A stretch of 64,000 nucleotides of DNA from contig NZ_FMCQ01000001.1 of NCBI RefSeq assembly GCF_900091605.1, forward strand, positions 815,860-879,859. The letters are read 5' to 3'. The notes under the pieces were generated by a model that saw only the letters and a program-made list of their open reading frames with translations, searched no databases and was not told the DNA's origin. Origin of the DNA: Micromonospora tulbaghiae (GTDB lineage: Bacteria > Actinomycetota > Actinomycetes > Mycobacteriales > Micromonosporaceae). Both the position numbers and the translations under genes were made by a program. This document shows, piece by piece, positions 24,077 through 32,445 of this stretch. Numbering within the stretch: the first letter of the stretch is position 1; every line of letters begins with the position of its first letter.

Positions 24077-24373
24077 ATGGGGCTAAACCCCGAAGACATG
24101 TTCGGCGATGAGAACTACCCGGCCTACACCATCGGGCAGGCCGCGGAGATGCTCGGCACCACGCAGGACTTTCTGCGTCGCCTGGACGAGGCGAAATTGA
24201 TCAACCCGCACCGCTCCAGCGGCGGGCACCGCCGCTACTCCCGCTACCAGCTGCGCCTGGCCGCCCGGGCCCGCGAGATGGTCGACGGCGGCACCGCCCT
24301 GGAGGCCGCCTGCCGGATCATCATTCTCGAAGACCAACTCGAGGAAGCGCTCCGGCAGAACGAGAAGGAGTAG
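24077..24373 (+). CDS. Small MerR-type helix-turn-helix protein
   Basis: The 98-residue protein contains a MerR-like DNA-binding domain (YTIGQAAEMLGTTQDFLRRLDEAKLINPHRSSGGHRRYSRYQLRLAARAREMV) and a short C-terminal helix (IIILEDQLEEALRQNEKE). There is no effector domain, so it resembles the small MerR-like regulators of actinobacteria that dimerise through the helix. GGAGGTGAC precedes the ATG at 24077; an in-frame upstream ATG lies within the hairpin region and is less likely. The cold shock gene follows 365 bases downstream; the two often occur near one another. Targets are not known. Confidence 0.88.
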   Translation: MGLNPEDMFGDENYPAYTIGQAAEMLGTTQDFLRRLDEAKLINPHRSSGGHRRYSRYQLRLAARAREMVDGGTALEAACRIIILEDQLEEALRQNEKE

Positions 24374-24738
24374 CCGGGGCCGCGGCGACAGGACTGATCA
24401 GCCCCACTTTTCGTCCGAGGTCGCCGGTGAGCGAGGAGCGGGCCGGTCCCTCAGGCGAACGTCTGGGTTCCCGCCTCGGTCCGGGCAGCCCGTCGAGGAC
24501 GGTGAGGAAGTCGAGCTCAATGGCCAGGTCCACCCACCGCCATCGGATCGGCGGCGGATCATGTGCTACGGTAGCCGAGTTGCAGTTTTGATTTCCGTAG
24601 ACGTTTTCCGGCGCCTGGTGGGACATCTGAAACCCATTCAGGCGCTTTTCGTTTTCGTGTCGTTTCGACGCGGGTGATCAACGCGGCGGCGTAAGGGTCC
24701 GCACAGTGCGGTCTCTAACAGCCTGCGAAGGAGCAGAC
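24374..24738 (+). other. 365-base gap containing the csp promoter and long leader
   Basis: A candidate extended -10 element, TGCTACGGT, lies at 24564-24572 (TACGGT at 24567-24572), which would give a leader of about 160 bases before the cold shock ORF. The leader holds a hairpin at 24611-24645 followed by a T-rich stretch. Before 24560 no gene or structure is evident. Confidence 0.45.
24611..24657 (+). promoter_or_regulatory. Leader hairpin with T-rich tail upstream of csp
   Basis: GCGCCTG (24611-24617) pairs with CAGGCGC (24639-24645); an inner GGG/CCC pair is possible. TTTTCGTTTTCG follows. It looks like an intrinsic terminator placed in a 5' leader, so it could attenuate the cold shock gene or respond to temperature, a property of many csp leaders. 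Confidence 0.5.
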
Positions 24739-24942
24739 ATGACTACAGGTACCGTGAAGTGGTTCAACGCCGACAAGGGCTTCGGCTTCATCAGCCCGGA
24801 CGACGGCGGCGCCGACGTCTTCGCCCACTTCTCCGCGATCTCGGCGAGCGGCTTCCGCAGCCTCGACGAGAACCAGAAGGTGGAGTTCGACGTCACCCAG
24901 GGCCAGAAGGGCCCGCAGGCGGAGAACATCCGCCCGCTCTGA
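24739..24942 (+). CDS. Cold shock protein (CspA family)
   Basis: The 67-residue protein is a single cold-shock domain: [21 protein letters not shown] contains RNP1 and DVFAHFSAI contains RNP2; the sequence ends AENIRPL. It binds single-stranded RNA and DNA and acts as an RNA chaperone in the cytoplasm. GAAGGAGCAGAC precedes the ATG. The long leader with a terminator-like hairpin suggests post-transcriptional control. A perfect terminator follows immediately. Confidence 0.97.
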   Translation: MTTGTVKWFNADKGFGFISPDDGGADVFAHFSAISASGFRSLDENQKVEFDVTQGQKGPQAENIRPL

Positions 24943-25299
24943 TCCAGATTTTCTGAACGGCGGCCCAACTGGTTCAGTGGGCCGCCGTTCGGCGTTTCAT
25001 GCGCTCACCACGCCATCGCGAAAATCTATGATCGGCAAAAGGCCGGCCATCTCGGTGTGGAGCCGGCCCAGCACGAGCCGAGTGCCGCACCGCCGCCGCC
25101 CTGACGGTCGGGGCACGTACGGTCACGGCCAACCCAGGTCAACCGGCGCCAACGCGGGTCACTGCGGGGATCGCGGGTCGCAAACCGGGTTTCGTGTGCT
25201 CGGGCTGTGTTCCTGGGCTGGGAGAACGGCGGTCCGGTGAACGTGGGCCACTCCCTGCCACCTCAGGCGACCCCCCAGGTCGCTAGACTGTGCCCTCGC
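24943..25299. other. 357-base gap between csp and tRNA-Arg
   Basis: It holds the csp terminator at its left end. The remainder has no recognisable gene; the stretch before 25300 should include the tRNA promoter, but no clear -35/-10 pair was picked out. Confidence 0.5.
24955..24990 (+). terminator. csp terminator
   Basis: GAACGGCGGCCCA (24955-24967) pairs perfectly with 24978-24990 around a ten-base loop, 13 bases after the stop codon of the cold shock gene. Confidence 0.85.
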
Positions 25300-25375
25300 G
25301 CCCTCGTAGCTCAGGGGATAGAGCATCGGTTTCCTAAACCGTGTGTCGCAGGTTCGAATCCTGCCGGGGGCACCA
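25300..25375 (+). tRNA. tRNA-Arg (anticodon CCT)
   Basis: The 76-base sequence folds as a cloverleaf: acceptor GCCCTCG with CGGGGGC, D-arm GCTC/GAGC, anticodon loop TTCCTAA giving CCT (reads AGG), T-arm GCAGG-TTCGAAT-CCTGC, discriminator A and an encoded CCA. The top pair of the anticodon stem is a T-T mismatch. The 3' end faces an integrase remnant, so it has probably served as an integration site. Confidence 0.95.
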
Positions 25376-25389
25376 GGTCAGAGCCTTGA

Positions 25390-25674
25390 TCACCGCTGTT
25401 CCGCCTTTCCGAGCTTGCGTGCCCGCCGCGTGCCCGATCGCCTCGCCACCTTCGCTCGGCTCGCGTCCAGGTGCTGGGCGACCTCAGCGTCCCGACCGTC
25501 GACGGCGCGGGCGTAGTGGCGAGTCGTCACGCTGGCGTTGGCGTGCCCGAGCCGGCGGGCAGCCACCAGGACGCCATGCGAGTCCGCGACCCGTCTCGCG
25601 TACGTGGCCCGCAATCGCGAGGCGTCACGTCGACCAGCCGACGCTGGTGTCACTGGCCGGCCGGTGACTGCCAA
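25390..25674 (-). pseudogene. Tyrosine integrase C-terminal remnant
   Basis: The frame encodes RLRATYARRV, then VAARRLGHANASVTTRHYARAVDGRDAEVAQHLD split across the usual C-terminal catalytic region of tyrosine recombinases: the Arg of box II, the LGHANASVTTRHYAR box and the nucleophilic Tyr. The N-terminal and core-binding domains are absent, so the gene is broken. It lies 15 bases from the 3' end of tRNA-Arg(CCU) and points towards it, the usual position of an integrase in an integrated actinobacterial element. The rest of the element appears lost or replaced by the Clp_N gene region. Confidence 0.75.
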
Positions 25675-26888
25675 GCCGCAGGTGCAGCACGAAGGTCTTG
25701 CTCGACCCGCGCTCGTACCGCCTCCGGGTTGACGTTGAGGTCGCGCAGAATGGCGGCGCCGTCGCCGGCATCGTCCTCGATCAGCGCAAGCAAGAGGTGA
25801 CTGGTACCCGTGTCGGGGTGCCGGTAGGCAAGCGAGATCTCCATGGCCCGTGCCATCGCGGTGACGACGTCGGTGCCCGTGAACGGGTCGCCTGGGCGCT
25901 GACTGCTCAGTTGCTTGGTGAGCACCTCGGCCGGTGGCTCCTCGGGCCCGCCTCCGGATGCGGCCAGCGCACGGAGGCGGTCGGCATCGACACCGTGGGT
26001 GCGTAGGACGCCCGCACCTCGGTTTCGGCTGGAGTGAGTGGCCGGCACCCGGAGTCGGGCCGCTGCGAGCGTGGCGTCATGGGTGAGCATCGCGAGCAGG
26101 ATGTGCAGTGGGCCGATCACGTCATGGCCGAGCCGGACTGCTTGGCGTCTCGCCTCGACGTCGACCCCCACGAGGATCGGGCCGAGGCGGCTGAGTCGAG
26201 ACGCGCGCGCGAGAATCCGTCCCGCGACTCGGCCGAGTAGCGACCCAGAACCCGGCCGGATCGCCGACCTCTCGTCGTCGAGGTCCGGATAGGACTCGTC
26301 TGTCCTGCGCAGCGTCGGCTCGGTGCGCAACCGGTCAATGGCCGACAGCCGCGCGTACTCATAGGGGAAAACGTATTGGGTCCCGTCGCAGTCAGGCAGC
26401 TGCAGCATGCCGAGCACGAGATGGGACAGGCCGGCGAACGGTACACGGTTGTCGCGCGCGACGTACAGCGCGCCGGCCAGGGCCATACGAACGCCTGGCG
26501 TCCATCGTGGGCGAGGGCCCGCGTCCTGCACGTCAGACTTTCTGAGCCTCCTGTCCGGCTGGCGGTGAATTCTCCACTCGACCTCGCGCAGAGTCGCTCG
26601 CACTTCCTGGTCGAACTCGCTGACCGGCTCGGACACCAGCTCTCTGACTGTTCGCCTGGCTGGAATGCGGCGCGGATCGGCAACCATCCGCGTGAGGTTC
26701 GCACCGTTTGAACCCGCAAGCAGCCACGGCGGGACCGACTTGGCGTACAGCGCCACCCGACACAGCAGGTCGAGGGTGCCGACGCTGCTCGCCCCACGCC
26801 GGACCGCCGCTGAATACGCCTGTAGCAACACCCTCATCGGCATCGCTCCCAGCGCGACAAACGGCGGCTGCACCTCTTGCGGCGGCAT
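25650..26888 (-). CDS. Stand-alone Clp N-domain protein
   Basis: The 412-residue protein has Clp_N-type helical repeats like the substrate-binding N-domains of ClpA/ClpB/ClpC: around residues 215-260 (VGVDVEARRQAVRLGHDVIGPLHILLAML... in part) and 330-400 (GTSHLLLALIEDDAGDGAAILRDLNVNPEAV). There is no AAA+ ATPase domain. It may be an adaptor or a receptor that binds Clp clients or antibiotics; the function is unknown. The ATG at 26888 is chosen because GGAGGAGCG precedes it. The C-terminus overlaps the integrase remnant by 25 bases, so the gene could be cargo of the old element. Confidence 0.8.
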   Translation of the reverse strand: MPPQEVQPPFVALGAMPMRVLLQAYSAAVRRGASSVGTLDLLCRVALYAKSVPPWLLAGSNGANLTRMVADPRRIPARRTVRELVSEPVSEFDQEVRATLREVEWRIHRQPDRRLRKSDVQDAGPRPRWTPGVRMALAGALYVARDNRVPFAGLSHLVLGMLQLPDCDGTQYVFPYEYARLSAIDRLRTEPTLRRTDESYPDLDDERSAIRPGSGSLLGRVAGRILARASRLSRLGPILVGVDVEARRQAVRLGHDVIGPLHILLAMLTHDATLAAARLRVPATHSSRNRGAGVLRTHGVDADRLRALAASGGGPEEPPAEVLTKQLSSQRPGDPFTGTDVVTAMARAMEISLAYRHPDTGTSHLLLALIEDDAGDGAAILRDLNVNPEAVRARVEQDLRAAPAAWQSPAGQ

Positions 26889-27164
26889 CGCTCCTCCATA
26901 CCCGGGACGCGATGGCGCGTCCACAACTGAAGGACGTGATGTTCCCTCTGCCACGGAATGTAGAACGGGCCCGCTATCAGCCCGGTGAAGGGGTGGCAGA
27001 GCTTCCGATTGAGCGCCTGACCCCGCTCTACGTCCGCCATCCAGCTCGTGCCCCTCGCGTGCAAGATCTGGCGGATGCAGCGGGCGAACGAACCTCAAGC
27101 CCGCGCGGCTCACGTCCGGTGGAACCGCGGAAGCGCTTGGCTTGTAGCTGGCACCAGATCCCGC

Positions 27165-27827
27165 CTACGGGCTGACCGTTCCCGACAGGTTGCTGACCCG
27201 GCCCATCGCGTCGAAGTCGACACGCAAGACCGAGCCGCCACGATCCTGTGCCGTCACCGACATGGGCGCCCGATCCAACCGCCACCCCTGCTGGTGCAGG
27301 AACGACTCGACGGCGACGCGGTGCTCCACCGGGAAGGACTGAAGCACCTGCGTCAGTACGGTCAGCACCCGCTCCGGCCGGACCGGCGCGGTGATCTGTG
27401 GCGGGGCGTCGTCGAGGTGGAAGAAGACCGCGCCGCCGTCGTACGGTCCGCGGTAGTAGCAGCGGCCGGTCAGGCCGGACGCCAGCAGGGCGAGGCGGTG
27501 TCCGTCGGCGCGCTGGAGCGGGAACGTGGGCGCGGTGAGTTCGGCGACGCCCTGGCGGTGTCCGTACTCGCGGACCCAGCCGGCGAGATGGAGCAGCGCC
27601 GGCGGGAGGTTGCTGGCCTCGTTGGCCCAGGCCCACAGCCAGGTGCCGTCGTCGTGGCTCTCGGTGCCGAGGAGCTGGATGCGGTACCGCAGGTCGTTCC
27701 CGAACGTCGCTGTGCCGTCGGGCAGGTCGAGTTGCCAGTCACGTTCGCCGAGCAGGTCGGCCAGCGCCAGTTGGCGGGCCAGGCCGGTGCCGACATGTTC
27801 GGCGAAGAGTCGTTCAAACGTCGGCAT
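27165..27827 (-). CDS. DUF6882-like hypothetical protein
   Basis: The 220-residue protein has the features of the DUF6882 group: an N-terminal helical start (TFERLFAEHVGTGLARQLALADLL), a RYRIQLLGTESHDDGTWLWAWANEASNLPP segment with the WAWAN signature, and later CYYRGPYDGGAVFFHLDDAP. There is no signal peptide or membrane helix. Function is not known. It is 276 bases upstream of the Clp_N gene in the other direction of travel (same strand) and near another small unknown gene, in a region that looks like accessory DNA. Confidence 0.75.
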   Translation of the reverse strand: MPTFERLFAEHVGTGLARQLALADLLGERDWQLDLPDGTATFGNDLRYRIQLLGTESHDDGTWLWAWANEASNLPPALLHLAGWVREYGHRQGVAELTAPTFPLQRADGHRLALLASGLTGRCYYRGPYDGGAVFFHLDDAPPQITAPVRPERVLTVLTQVLQSFPVEHRVAVESFLHQQGWRLDRAPMSVTAQDRGGSVLRVDFDAMGRVSNLSGTVSP

Positions 27828-27936
27828 CGCCGCAGTGTGCCAGACCTTTCAGCGCGGGACGGCCCCGCGTCTGGCCAGGCCTTTCCGGACGGGACGGCCC
27901 CGCGTCCGGCCGGAGCCGGAGCGCGGGGCCGGCGGG

Positions 27937-28110
27937 TCAGCGGACCAGCGCTGCCACCAGCGTCCCGATGCAGGCGACGACGGCGGCGATGATCGGACTG
28001 AGCGTCTTGATGTACGCCAGGATGAGCCGGTGCCGGTCGGTCGGCTCGGCAACGGTTTCGTCCTCGTCCTCTGGTGTCTCGAAGTCTGACCCGTGAGGGA
28101 TTACAGTCAA
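27937..28110 (-). CDS. Small C-terminally anchored membrane protein
   Basis: From a TTG at 28110, with GGAAGGAG five bases before it, the product is 57 residues: an acidic N-terminus (FETPEDEDET) and one C-terminal membrane helix (IIAAVVACIGTLVAALV). A longer version from the ATG at 28215 (92 residues) is possible, but its GGGAGG touches the start codon with no spacer. No family is recognised; it could be a tail-anchored regulator or a phage-derived holin-like protein. Confidence 0.55.
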   Translation of the reverse strand: MTVIPHGSDFETPEDEDETVAEPTDRHRLILAYIKTLSPIIAAVVACIGTLVAALVR

Positions 28111-28398
28111 CGTGACTCCTTCCGTTGCAGCGGTGGAGTCGAATGCGGCGTCCGGTGGCAGCCGGGCGCCGCCCTCTGTGTGAGGCGGCGCGTTACCGTT
28201 CGACGGTTCGAGCATCCTCCCGGCGGACAGCTAGCACAAGAGTGGGCATTTCACTGTCGGGTACCTGACAAGCAGATGCATCGCATCGAGAAAATTTCGG
28301 TGCCATCTCTTGCCAAATGCAATTTTCCGTGAAGCAGTTCAACCGAGCGTGACCACGTCGAAGCGCATGGTGAGCAGGCGTGTCGTCAGGCGCGCCGG

Positions 28399-29484
28399 CT
28401 ACGAGACGAGGAAGCCGGTGGACGGGCGGGTCAGGACGCCGGTCATCGGGAAGCGGGTGGAGCCGTTCCACCAGTGCCACACCACGCGCTCGCTGCCGTC
28501 GGCGGCGGCGAAGACGTCCATCCCGCCGGGGCCCTGGTGGTTGCCGGGCAGGCCGCGGATCGGGTTGAGTCCGGCGCTGCCGGTGAATCCGAAGAAGGGC
28601 CGGGACACGCCCTCGCGGATGGGGGTGCAGCGGGAGCCGGGCAGGGGAGTGGCGCCGCAGCGGGCGATGCCGGTGGCGTAGCGCGCGCTGTCCCAGTTGT
28701 TGCCCGAGTACATCAGATACCAGTCGCCGTCGGCGGCCTTCCACATCGACGGGTTCTCGACCACGTGCGTACCGCCGCTGGTCTTGGCGGTGTCCCAGGT
28801 GATGTCGGTGCTCTTGAGCATGTCCCGGCGGGTGTCCCAGATCGCGCGGCCCTCGCCGTCGGTGCGGACGGTGGAGATGCCGGTCTCGGCGCCGGAGGCG
28901 ATGGCGTCGTCCCGGTAGGTGACGTACAGGTTCCCGCCGGCCACGAAGGGGTTGGCGTCGAGCGCCCACCGGCCGGCGTCCGGGCAGGCCCATTCGCCCT
29001 GGTTCTGGAAGGGGCCGCGGGCGCTGTCGGAGATGGCGCGGCCGATGCACTTCTGGCCGGTGCCCTTGCGGGAGGCGGTGTAGAACATGAAGAACCGGCT
29101 GCCGAAGCGCGCGACGCCCGGTGCCCAGATCGCGCCGCCCGGCTCGGCCCAGGCGCCCGGGCCGGACGGCAGGGCGTCGTGCGAGGCGCAGTCGGCCATG
29201 CCGACGCTGTTGCCGGAGCCGTGGACGAGGACCGGTACGTACAGCCTGCCGGTGGCGCCGCAGCGCGCGCCGGTCCCGGCGCCGACCGTGGTGCCGTAGG
29301 TGACGTACGAGCCGTCCTTCGCCAGCAGGGTGTCCGGGTCGGCGAGCGGGAAGGTGGACGAGCTGGCCAGCGTGGACAGGTCACCGGCGGGTGCGGCCCC
29401 GGCGGGCGCCACCGCCGTCGCGGTCGCTACCAGGGCGGTGGCGGCGAGAGTGACGAGCCCTCCGCGCATGCGTAAGAATCTCAC
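28399..29484 (-). CDS. Secreted GH43-family glycoside hydrolase
   Basis: The 361-residue protein has a signal peptide (about 1-35, ending AGAAPAG) and a five-bladed beta-propeller of family GH43. The family's three acidic residues can be placed in FPLADPDTLL (base), RWALDANPFV (pKa modulator) and THVVENPSMWK (acid). IWAPGVARFGSRFFMFYTAS is the typical blade sequence after the first active-site loop. Substrates of the family are arabinan, xylan or galactan side chains. A GTG at 29484 is preferred because GAAGGAG lies six bases before it. A palindrome TTCATCGATGAA overlaps this leader and may be an operator. Confidence 0.88.
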   Translation of the reverse strand: MRFLRMRGGLVTLAATALVATATAVAPAGAAPAGDLSTLASSSTFPLADPDTLLAKDGSYVTYGTTVGAGTGARCGATGRLYVPVLVHGSGNSVGMADCASHDALPSGPGAWAEPGGAIWAPGVARFGSRFFMFYTASRKGTGQKCIGRAISDSARGPFQNQGEWACPDAGRWALDANPFVAGGNLYVTYRDDAIASGAETGISTVRTDGEGRAIWDTRRDMLKSTDITWDTAKTSGGTHVVENPSMWKAADGDWYLMYSGNNWDSARYATGIARCGATPLPGSRCTPIREGVSRPFFGFTGSAGLNPIRGLPGNHQGPGGMDVFAAADGSERVVWHWWNGSTRFPMTGVLTRPSTGFLVS

Positions 29485-29492
29485 CGGCGCTC

Positions 29493-29504
29493 CTTCATCG
29501 ATGA
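29493..29504. promoter_or_regulatory. Palindrome upstream of the GH43 gene
   Basis: TTCATCGATGAA is a perfect 12-base palindrome just before the GH43 ribosome binding site. Further upstream ATTGTCG and CGACAAT form a spaced inverted repeat near 29510-29542. Either could bind a sugar-responsive repressor; neither matches a site known to me. Confidence 0.35.
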
Positions 29505-29713
29505 AAGTAATTGTCGGCCGAAGGCTATCGACGGTCGACAATCCCGTCAACGGGGGGAGCGGTGACGCCGAGAGCGGGAAGCGGGGCCGCCCGGAGACCT
29601 GCCGCGTTACGCTCCGTCGAGGGAACGTGTCACCCGCCGGGCCCTCAGGCCGGTGCCAGAACTCGTCGGTACCCTGGCAGGTCCTGGCCTGTCCGCGACG
29701 ACATGAGGTATTC

Positions 29714-30490
29714 GTGAACGATCTTCGAGTGGTGGCGTTCGATCTCGACGACACCCTGGCGATTTCCAAGTCCCAGATCGATCGTCGGATGGCGGAGTTG
29801 CTCGGCCACCTGCTCACCGAGGTGGACGTACTGGTCATCTCCGGTGGCCGGTTCGAGCAGTTCCAGTCGCAGGTGCTCGCCCACCTCGACCTCACCGAGG
29901 AGCAGCGCGACCGGCTGCACCTGATGCCGACCTGCGGCACCCGCTACTACCGCTGGTCCGACGGGGACTGGCGGCAGGTCTACGCCGAGGATCTGACCGA
30001 GGCCGACAAGGCCCGTGTCGTCGCCGCGCTGACCGAGTCGGCACAGGCGCTGGGTCTGTGGGAGGCGAAGACCTGGGGCGACATCATCGAGGACCGGGGC
30101 AGCCAGATCACGTTCTCCGCGCTCGGGCAGTCCGCCCCGCCGGCCGAGAAGTACGGCTGGGACCCGGACGGCGACAAGAAGCGGCGACTGCGGGACGCGG
30201 TCGCGGCGAAGCTGCCCGACCTGGAGGTCCGCGGCGGCGGTTCGACCTCGATCGACGTCACCCGCAAGGGCGTGGACAAGGCGTACGGCATGCGGAAGCT
30301 GCTGGAACACCTGGACCTGAAGACCGACAACGTGCTCTTCGTGGGTGACCGCCTGGACGTGGGCGGCAACGACTACCCGGTCAAGGCGATGGGCATCCGC
30401 TCCGTCGCGGTCACCCGCTGGGAGGAGACCGCCGACTACGTCGAGAAGCTCGTCGACGACCTGGTGAAGCAGCGCGCCGAGCGCGCCTGA
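29714..30490 (+). CDS. HAD-IIB phosphatase
   Basis: The 258-residue protein has the HAD motifs: VAFDLDDTLAISKS with the nucleophile Asp, VISGGR (motif II), a Lys-containing middle region, and VLFVGDRLDVGGNDYP (motifs III/IV). The order and the size of the cap fit the HAD-IIB group that includes phosphomannomutase- and sucrose-phosphatase-like enzymes, acting on sugar phosphates. The GTG at 29714 is the best start, after TGAGGTA. It stands alone and ends in a very strong terminator. Confidence 0.9.
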   Translation: MNDLRVVAFDLDDTLAISKSQIDRRMAELLGHLLTEVDVLVISGGRFEQFQSQVLAHLDLTEEQRDRLHLMPTCGTRYYRWSDGDWRQVYAEDLTEADKARVVAALTESAQALGLWEAKTWGDIIEDRGSQITFSALGQSAPPAEKYGWDPDGDKKRRLRDAVAAKLPDLEVRGGGSTSIDVTRKGVDKAYGMRKLLEHLDLKTDNVLFVGDRLDVGGNDYPVKAMGIRSVAVTRWEETADYVEKLVDDLVKQRAERA

Positions 30491-30502
30491 GCACAGCCCG
30501 AC

Positions 30503-30538
30503 CCAGAGCCCGCCGGTTCCGGAACCGGCGGGCTCTGG
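30503..30538 (+). terminator. Perfect 36-base palindrome terminator
   Basis: CCAGAGCCCGCCGGTTCC (30503-30520) is followed directly by its exact reverse complement (30521-30538). It lies 12 bases after the HAD stop. Confidence 0.85.
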
Positions 30539-30571
30539 CGGTATCGACGGTGATGAGGTAGGAACAGCCGA

Positions 30572-30583
30572 GAGAGCGCTCTC
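30572..30583. promoter_or_regulatory. LacI-type operator upstream of the beta-helix gene
   Basis: GAGAGCGCTCTC is a perfect 12-base palindrome with the central CG typical of LacI-family operators in actinobacteria. It lies 27 bases before the start of the secreted protein gene, so that gene is probably sugar-controlled. Confidence 0.55.
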
Positions 30584-30610
30584 CCGTCCCATCACCGAAC
30601 AGGCAGGCAG

Positions 30611-32398
30611 ATGCGATCACCCGACCCCTCCCGCCGCCGTTTCCTCACGCTCACCGCCTCCGCGGCCTCGCTCACCGCCCTCGGCCTCCCGGCCGGCGCC
30701 GCGGCCGCGTCCCCGGCCGCGCGCCCCGCCCGTGAGCCCGACTTCGGCCCGAACGTCTTCGTGTACGACCCCAGCACGCCGGTCGAGGAGATCCAGTCCA
30801 CGCTGGACCGGTTGTTCACCGCGCAGGAACGCAACGAGATGGGCTTCGACAGGTATGCCGTGCTGTTCAAGCCCGGCCGCTACGAGGTGGACGCCCGGCT
30901 CGGCTACTACACGACGGTGGCCGGTCTCGGCGTCCACCCGGACGACGTGGAGATCCACGGCGCGGTCCGGGTGGTCGGCCAGCCGGACCCGAACTCGCCC
31001 GCCGGCATCTCCGCGCTCACCAACTTCTGGCGCTCGGCGGAGAACCTCGCCGTCACCCCGACGGACTGGTCGAACCAATGGGCCGTCTCGCAGGCGTCAC
31101 CGATGCGCCGGGTGCACGTCAAGGGCGTGCTGTGGCTGGAACCCGGCAACGGCGGCTACTCCAGTGGCGGCTACATCGCCGACTCCAAGGTGGACGGCAT
31201 CACCATCAACGGCTCCCAGCAGCAGTGGCTCACCCGCGACAGCGAACTCGGCGGCGAGTGGACCAACGGCGTGTGGAACCAGGTCTTCTCCGGCGTGATC
31301 GGCGCTCCCGCGCAGGGCTTCCCCGACCCGCCGTACACCACGCTGCCGACCAGCCCGGTCACCCGGGAGAAGCCGTACCTGTTCGTCGACGCCCGTGGGG
31401 CCTGGCGGGTCGCCGTACCGCGCCTGCGCCGCGACACCGCCGGCACCACCTGGGCCACCGGCGGCGCGCCGGTGCCGTCGCTGCCGCTGTCCGCGTTCTT
31501 CCTGGCCCGGCCCACCGACTCGGCGAAGCGGATCAACGCGGAACTGGCCCGGGGCCGGCACCTGCTGCTGACCCCCGGCGTCTACCACCTGGACCGGGCC
31601 CTGCGGGTACGCCGCCCGGACACCGTCGTGCTCGGCCTCGGCATGCCCAGCCTGGTGCCGGACCGTGGGGACGCGGCACTGCGGATCGAGGACGTGGACG
31701 GGGTACGCGTCGCCGGGGTGCTCGTGGACGCCGGGCCGGTCGAGTCGCCGGTGCTGGTCGAGGTCGGCACCCGGCACTGCCACCGGCCGCACGCCACGAA
31801 CCCGATCTCGCTCCAGGACGTCTTCTTCCGCATCGGCGGCCCGTACGCCGGGCGGGCGGTGACGAGCCTGGTGGTCAACAGCCGGCACACGCTCATCGAC
31901 AACATCTGGGCCTGGCGCGGCGACCACGGCCGGGCCGGCACGATCGGCTGGACCGTGAACACCGCCGCCACCGGCGTGATCGTCAACGGCGACGACGTGA
32001 CCGCGTACGGGCTGTTCGTCGAGCACTACCAGCGCTGGCAGACGATCTGGAACGGCGAGCGCGGCCGGACCGTGTTCTATCAGAGCGAACTGCCCTACGA
32101 CCCGCCGAGCCAGGCGGCCTGGCGCAGCCCGACCGGCAACGGCTGGGCCTCGTACAAGGTGGCCGACCACGTCCGCACGCACGAGGCGTGGGGACTCGGC
32201 GTGTACTCGTACTTCAACCAGGGCGTGGACATCCGCTGCGACCGAGCGATCGAGGCGCCGCGCCGGGCCGGGGTGCGGTTCCACGACGCGATCACCGTGT
32301 TCCTGGACGGCAGCGGCGGCATCGAGCGCACGATCAACGAGGTCGGCACCCCGGTCGTCGGCTCGTACGGCACCAGCCCGGTGATCGCCTACCCCTGA
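30611..32398 (+). CDS. Tat-exported beta-helix protein (often annotated adenylyl cyclase)
   Basis: The 595-residue protein starts with a twin-arginine signal peptide (SRRRFLTLTASAASLTALG; cleavage after about residue 36). The mature part matches a Streptomyces family with a right-handed beta-helix: FGPNVFVYDPST, KPGRYEVDARLGYYT, VSQASPMRRVHVKG, PGVYHLDRALRVRRPDTVVLGLG. Such proteins are usually labelled adenylyl cyclase or GH55-like; the cyclase label has no support in the sequence. A polysaccharide-degrading role is more likely and is inferred from the fold and from the LacI-type palindrome upstream. The ribosome binding site is weak. Confidence 0.8.
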   Translation: MRSPDPSRRRFLTLTASAASLTALGLPAGAAAASPAARPAREPDFGPNVFVYDPSTPVEEIQSTLDRLFTAQERNEMGFDRYAVLFKPGRYEVDARLGYYTTVAGLGVHPDDVEIHGAVRVVGQPDPNSPAGISALTNFWRSAENLAVTPTDWSNQWAVSQASPMRRVHVKGVLWLEPGNGGYSSGGYIADSKVDGITINGSQQQWLTRDSELGGEWTNGVWNQVFSGVIGAPAQGFPDPPYTTLPTSPVTREKPYLFVDARGAWRVAVPRLRRDTAGTTWATGGAPVPSLPLSAFFLARPTDSAKRINAELARGRHLLLTPGVYHLDRALRVRRPDTVVLGLGMPSLVPDRGDAALRIEDVDGVRVAGVLVDAGPVESPVLVEVGTRHCHRPHATNPISLQDVFFRIGGPYAGRAVTSLVVNSRHTLIDNIWAWRGDHGRAGTIGWTVNTAATGVIVNGDDVTAYGLFVEHYQRWQTIWNGERGRTVFYQSELPYDPPSQAAWRSPTGNGWASYKVADHVRTHEAWGLGVYSYFNQGVDIRCDRAIEAPRRAGVRFHDAITVFLDGSGGIERTINEVGTPVVGSYGTSPVIAYP

Positions 32399-32406
32399 CC
32401 GCGAGG

Positions 32407-32439
32407 GCGGCCCGGCCGGTGCGGGACCGGCCGGGCCGC
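32407..32439. terminator. Bidirectional terminator between beta-helix and clpP genes
   Basis: A 14-base-pair stem (32407-32420 with 32426-32439) with a GCGGG loop lies between convergent genes. Confidence 0.8.
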
Positions 32440-32445
32440 GCCCGC

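Noticed and set aside
23745-24086. 113-codon frame running into the MerR gene region
   Set aside because: Mixed composition, no family match, and it crosses the perfect hairpin at 24033-24060.
24321-24626. 101-codon minus-strand frame upstream of csp
   Set aside because: Overlaps the end of the MerR gene and the predicted csp promoter; no ribosome binding site or family.
25300-25674. Use of the tRNA-Arg integrase to explain the 8.6-17.4 kb island
   Set aside because: The integrase relic is about 8 kb away beyond several ordinary genes and terminators; no link to the island is visible.
30611-32398. Adenylyl cyclase, the label this family often carries
   Set aside because: No cyclase motif is present; the sequence is a Tat-exported beta-helix protein.
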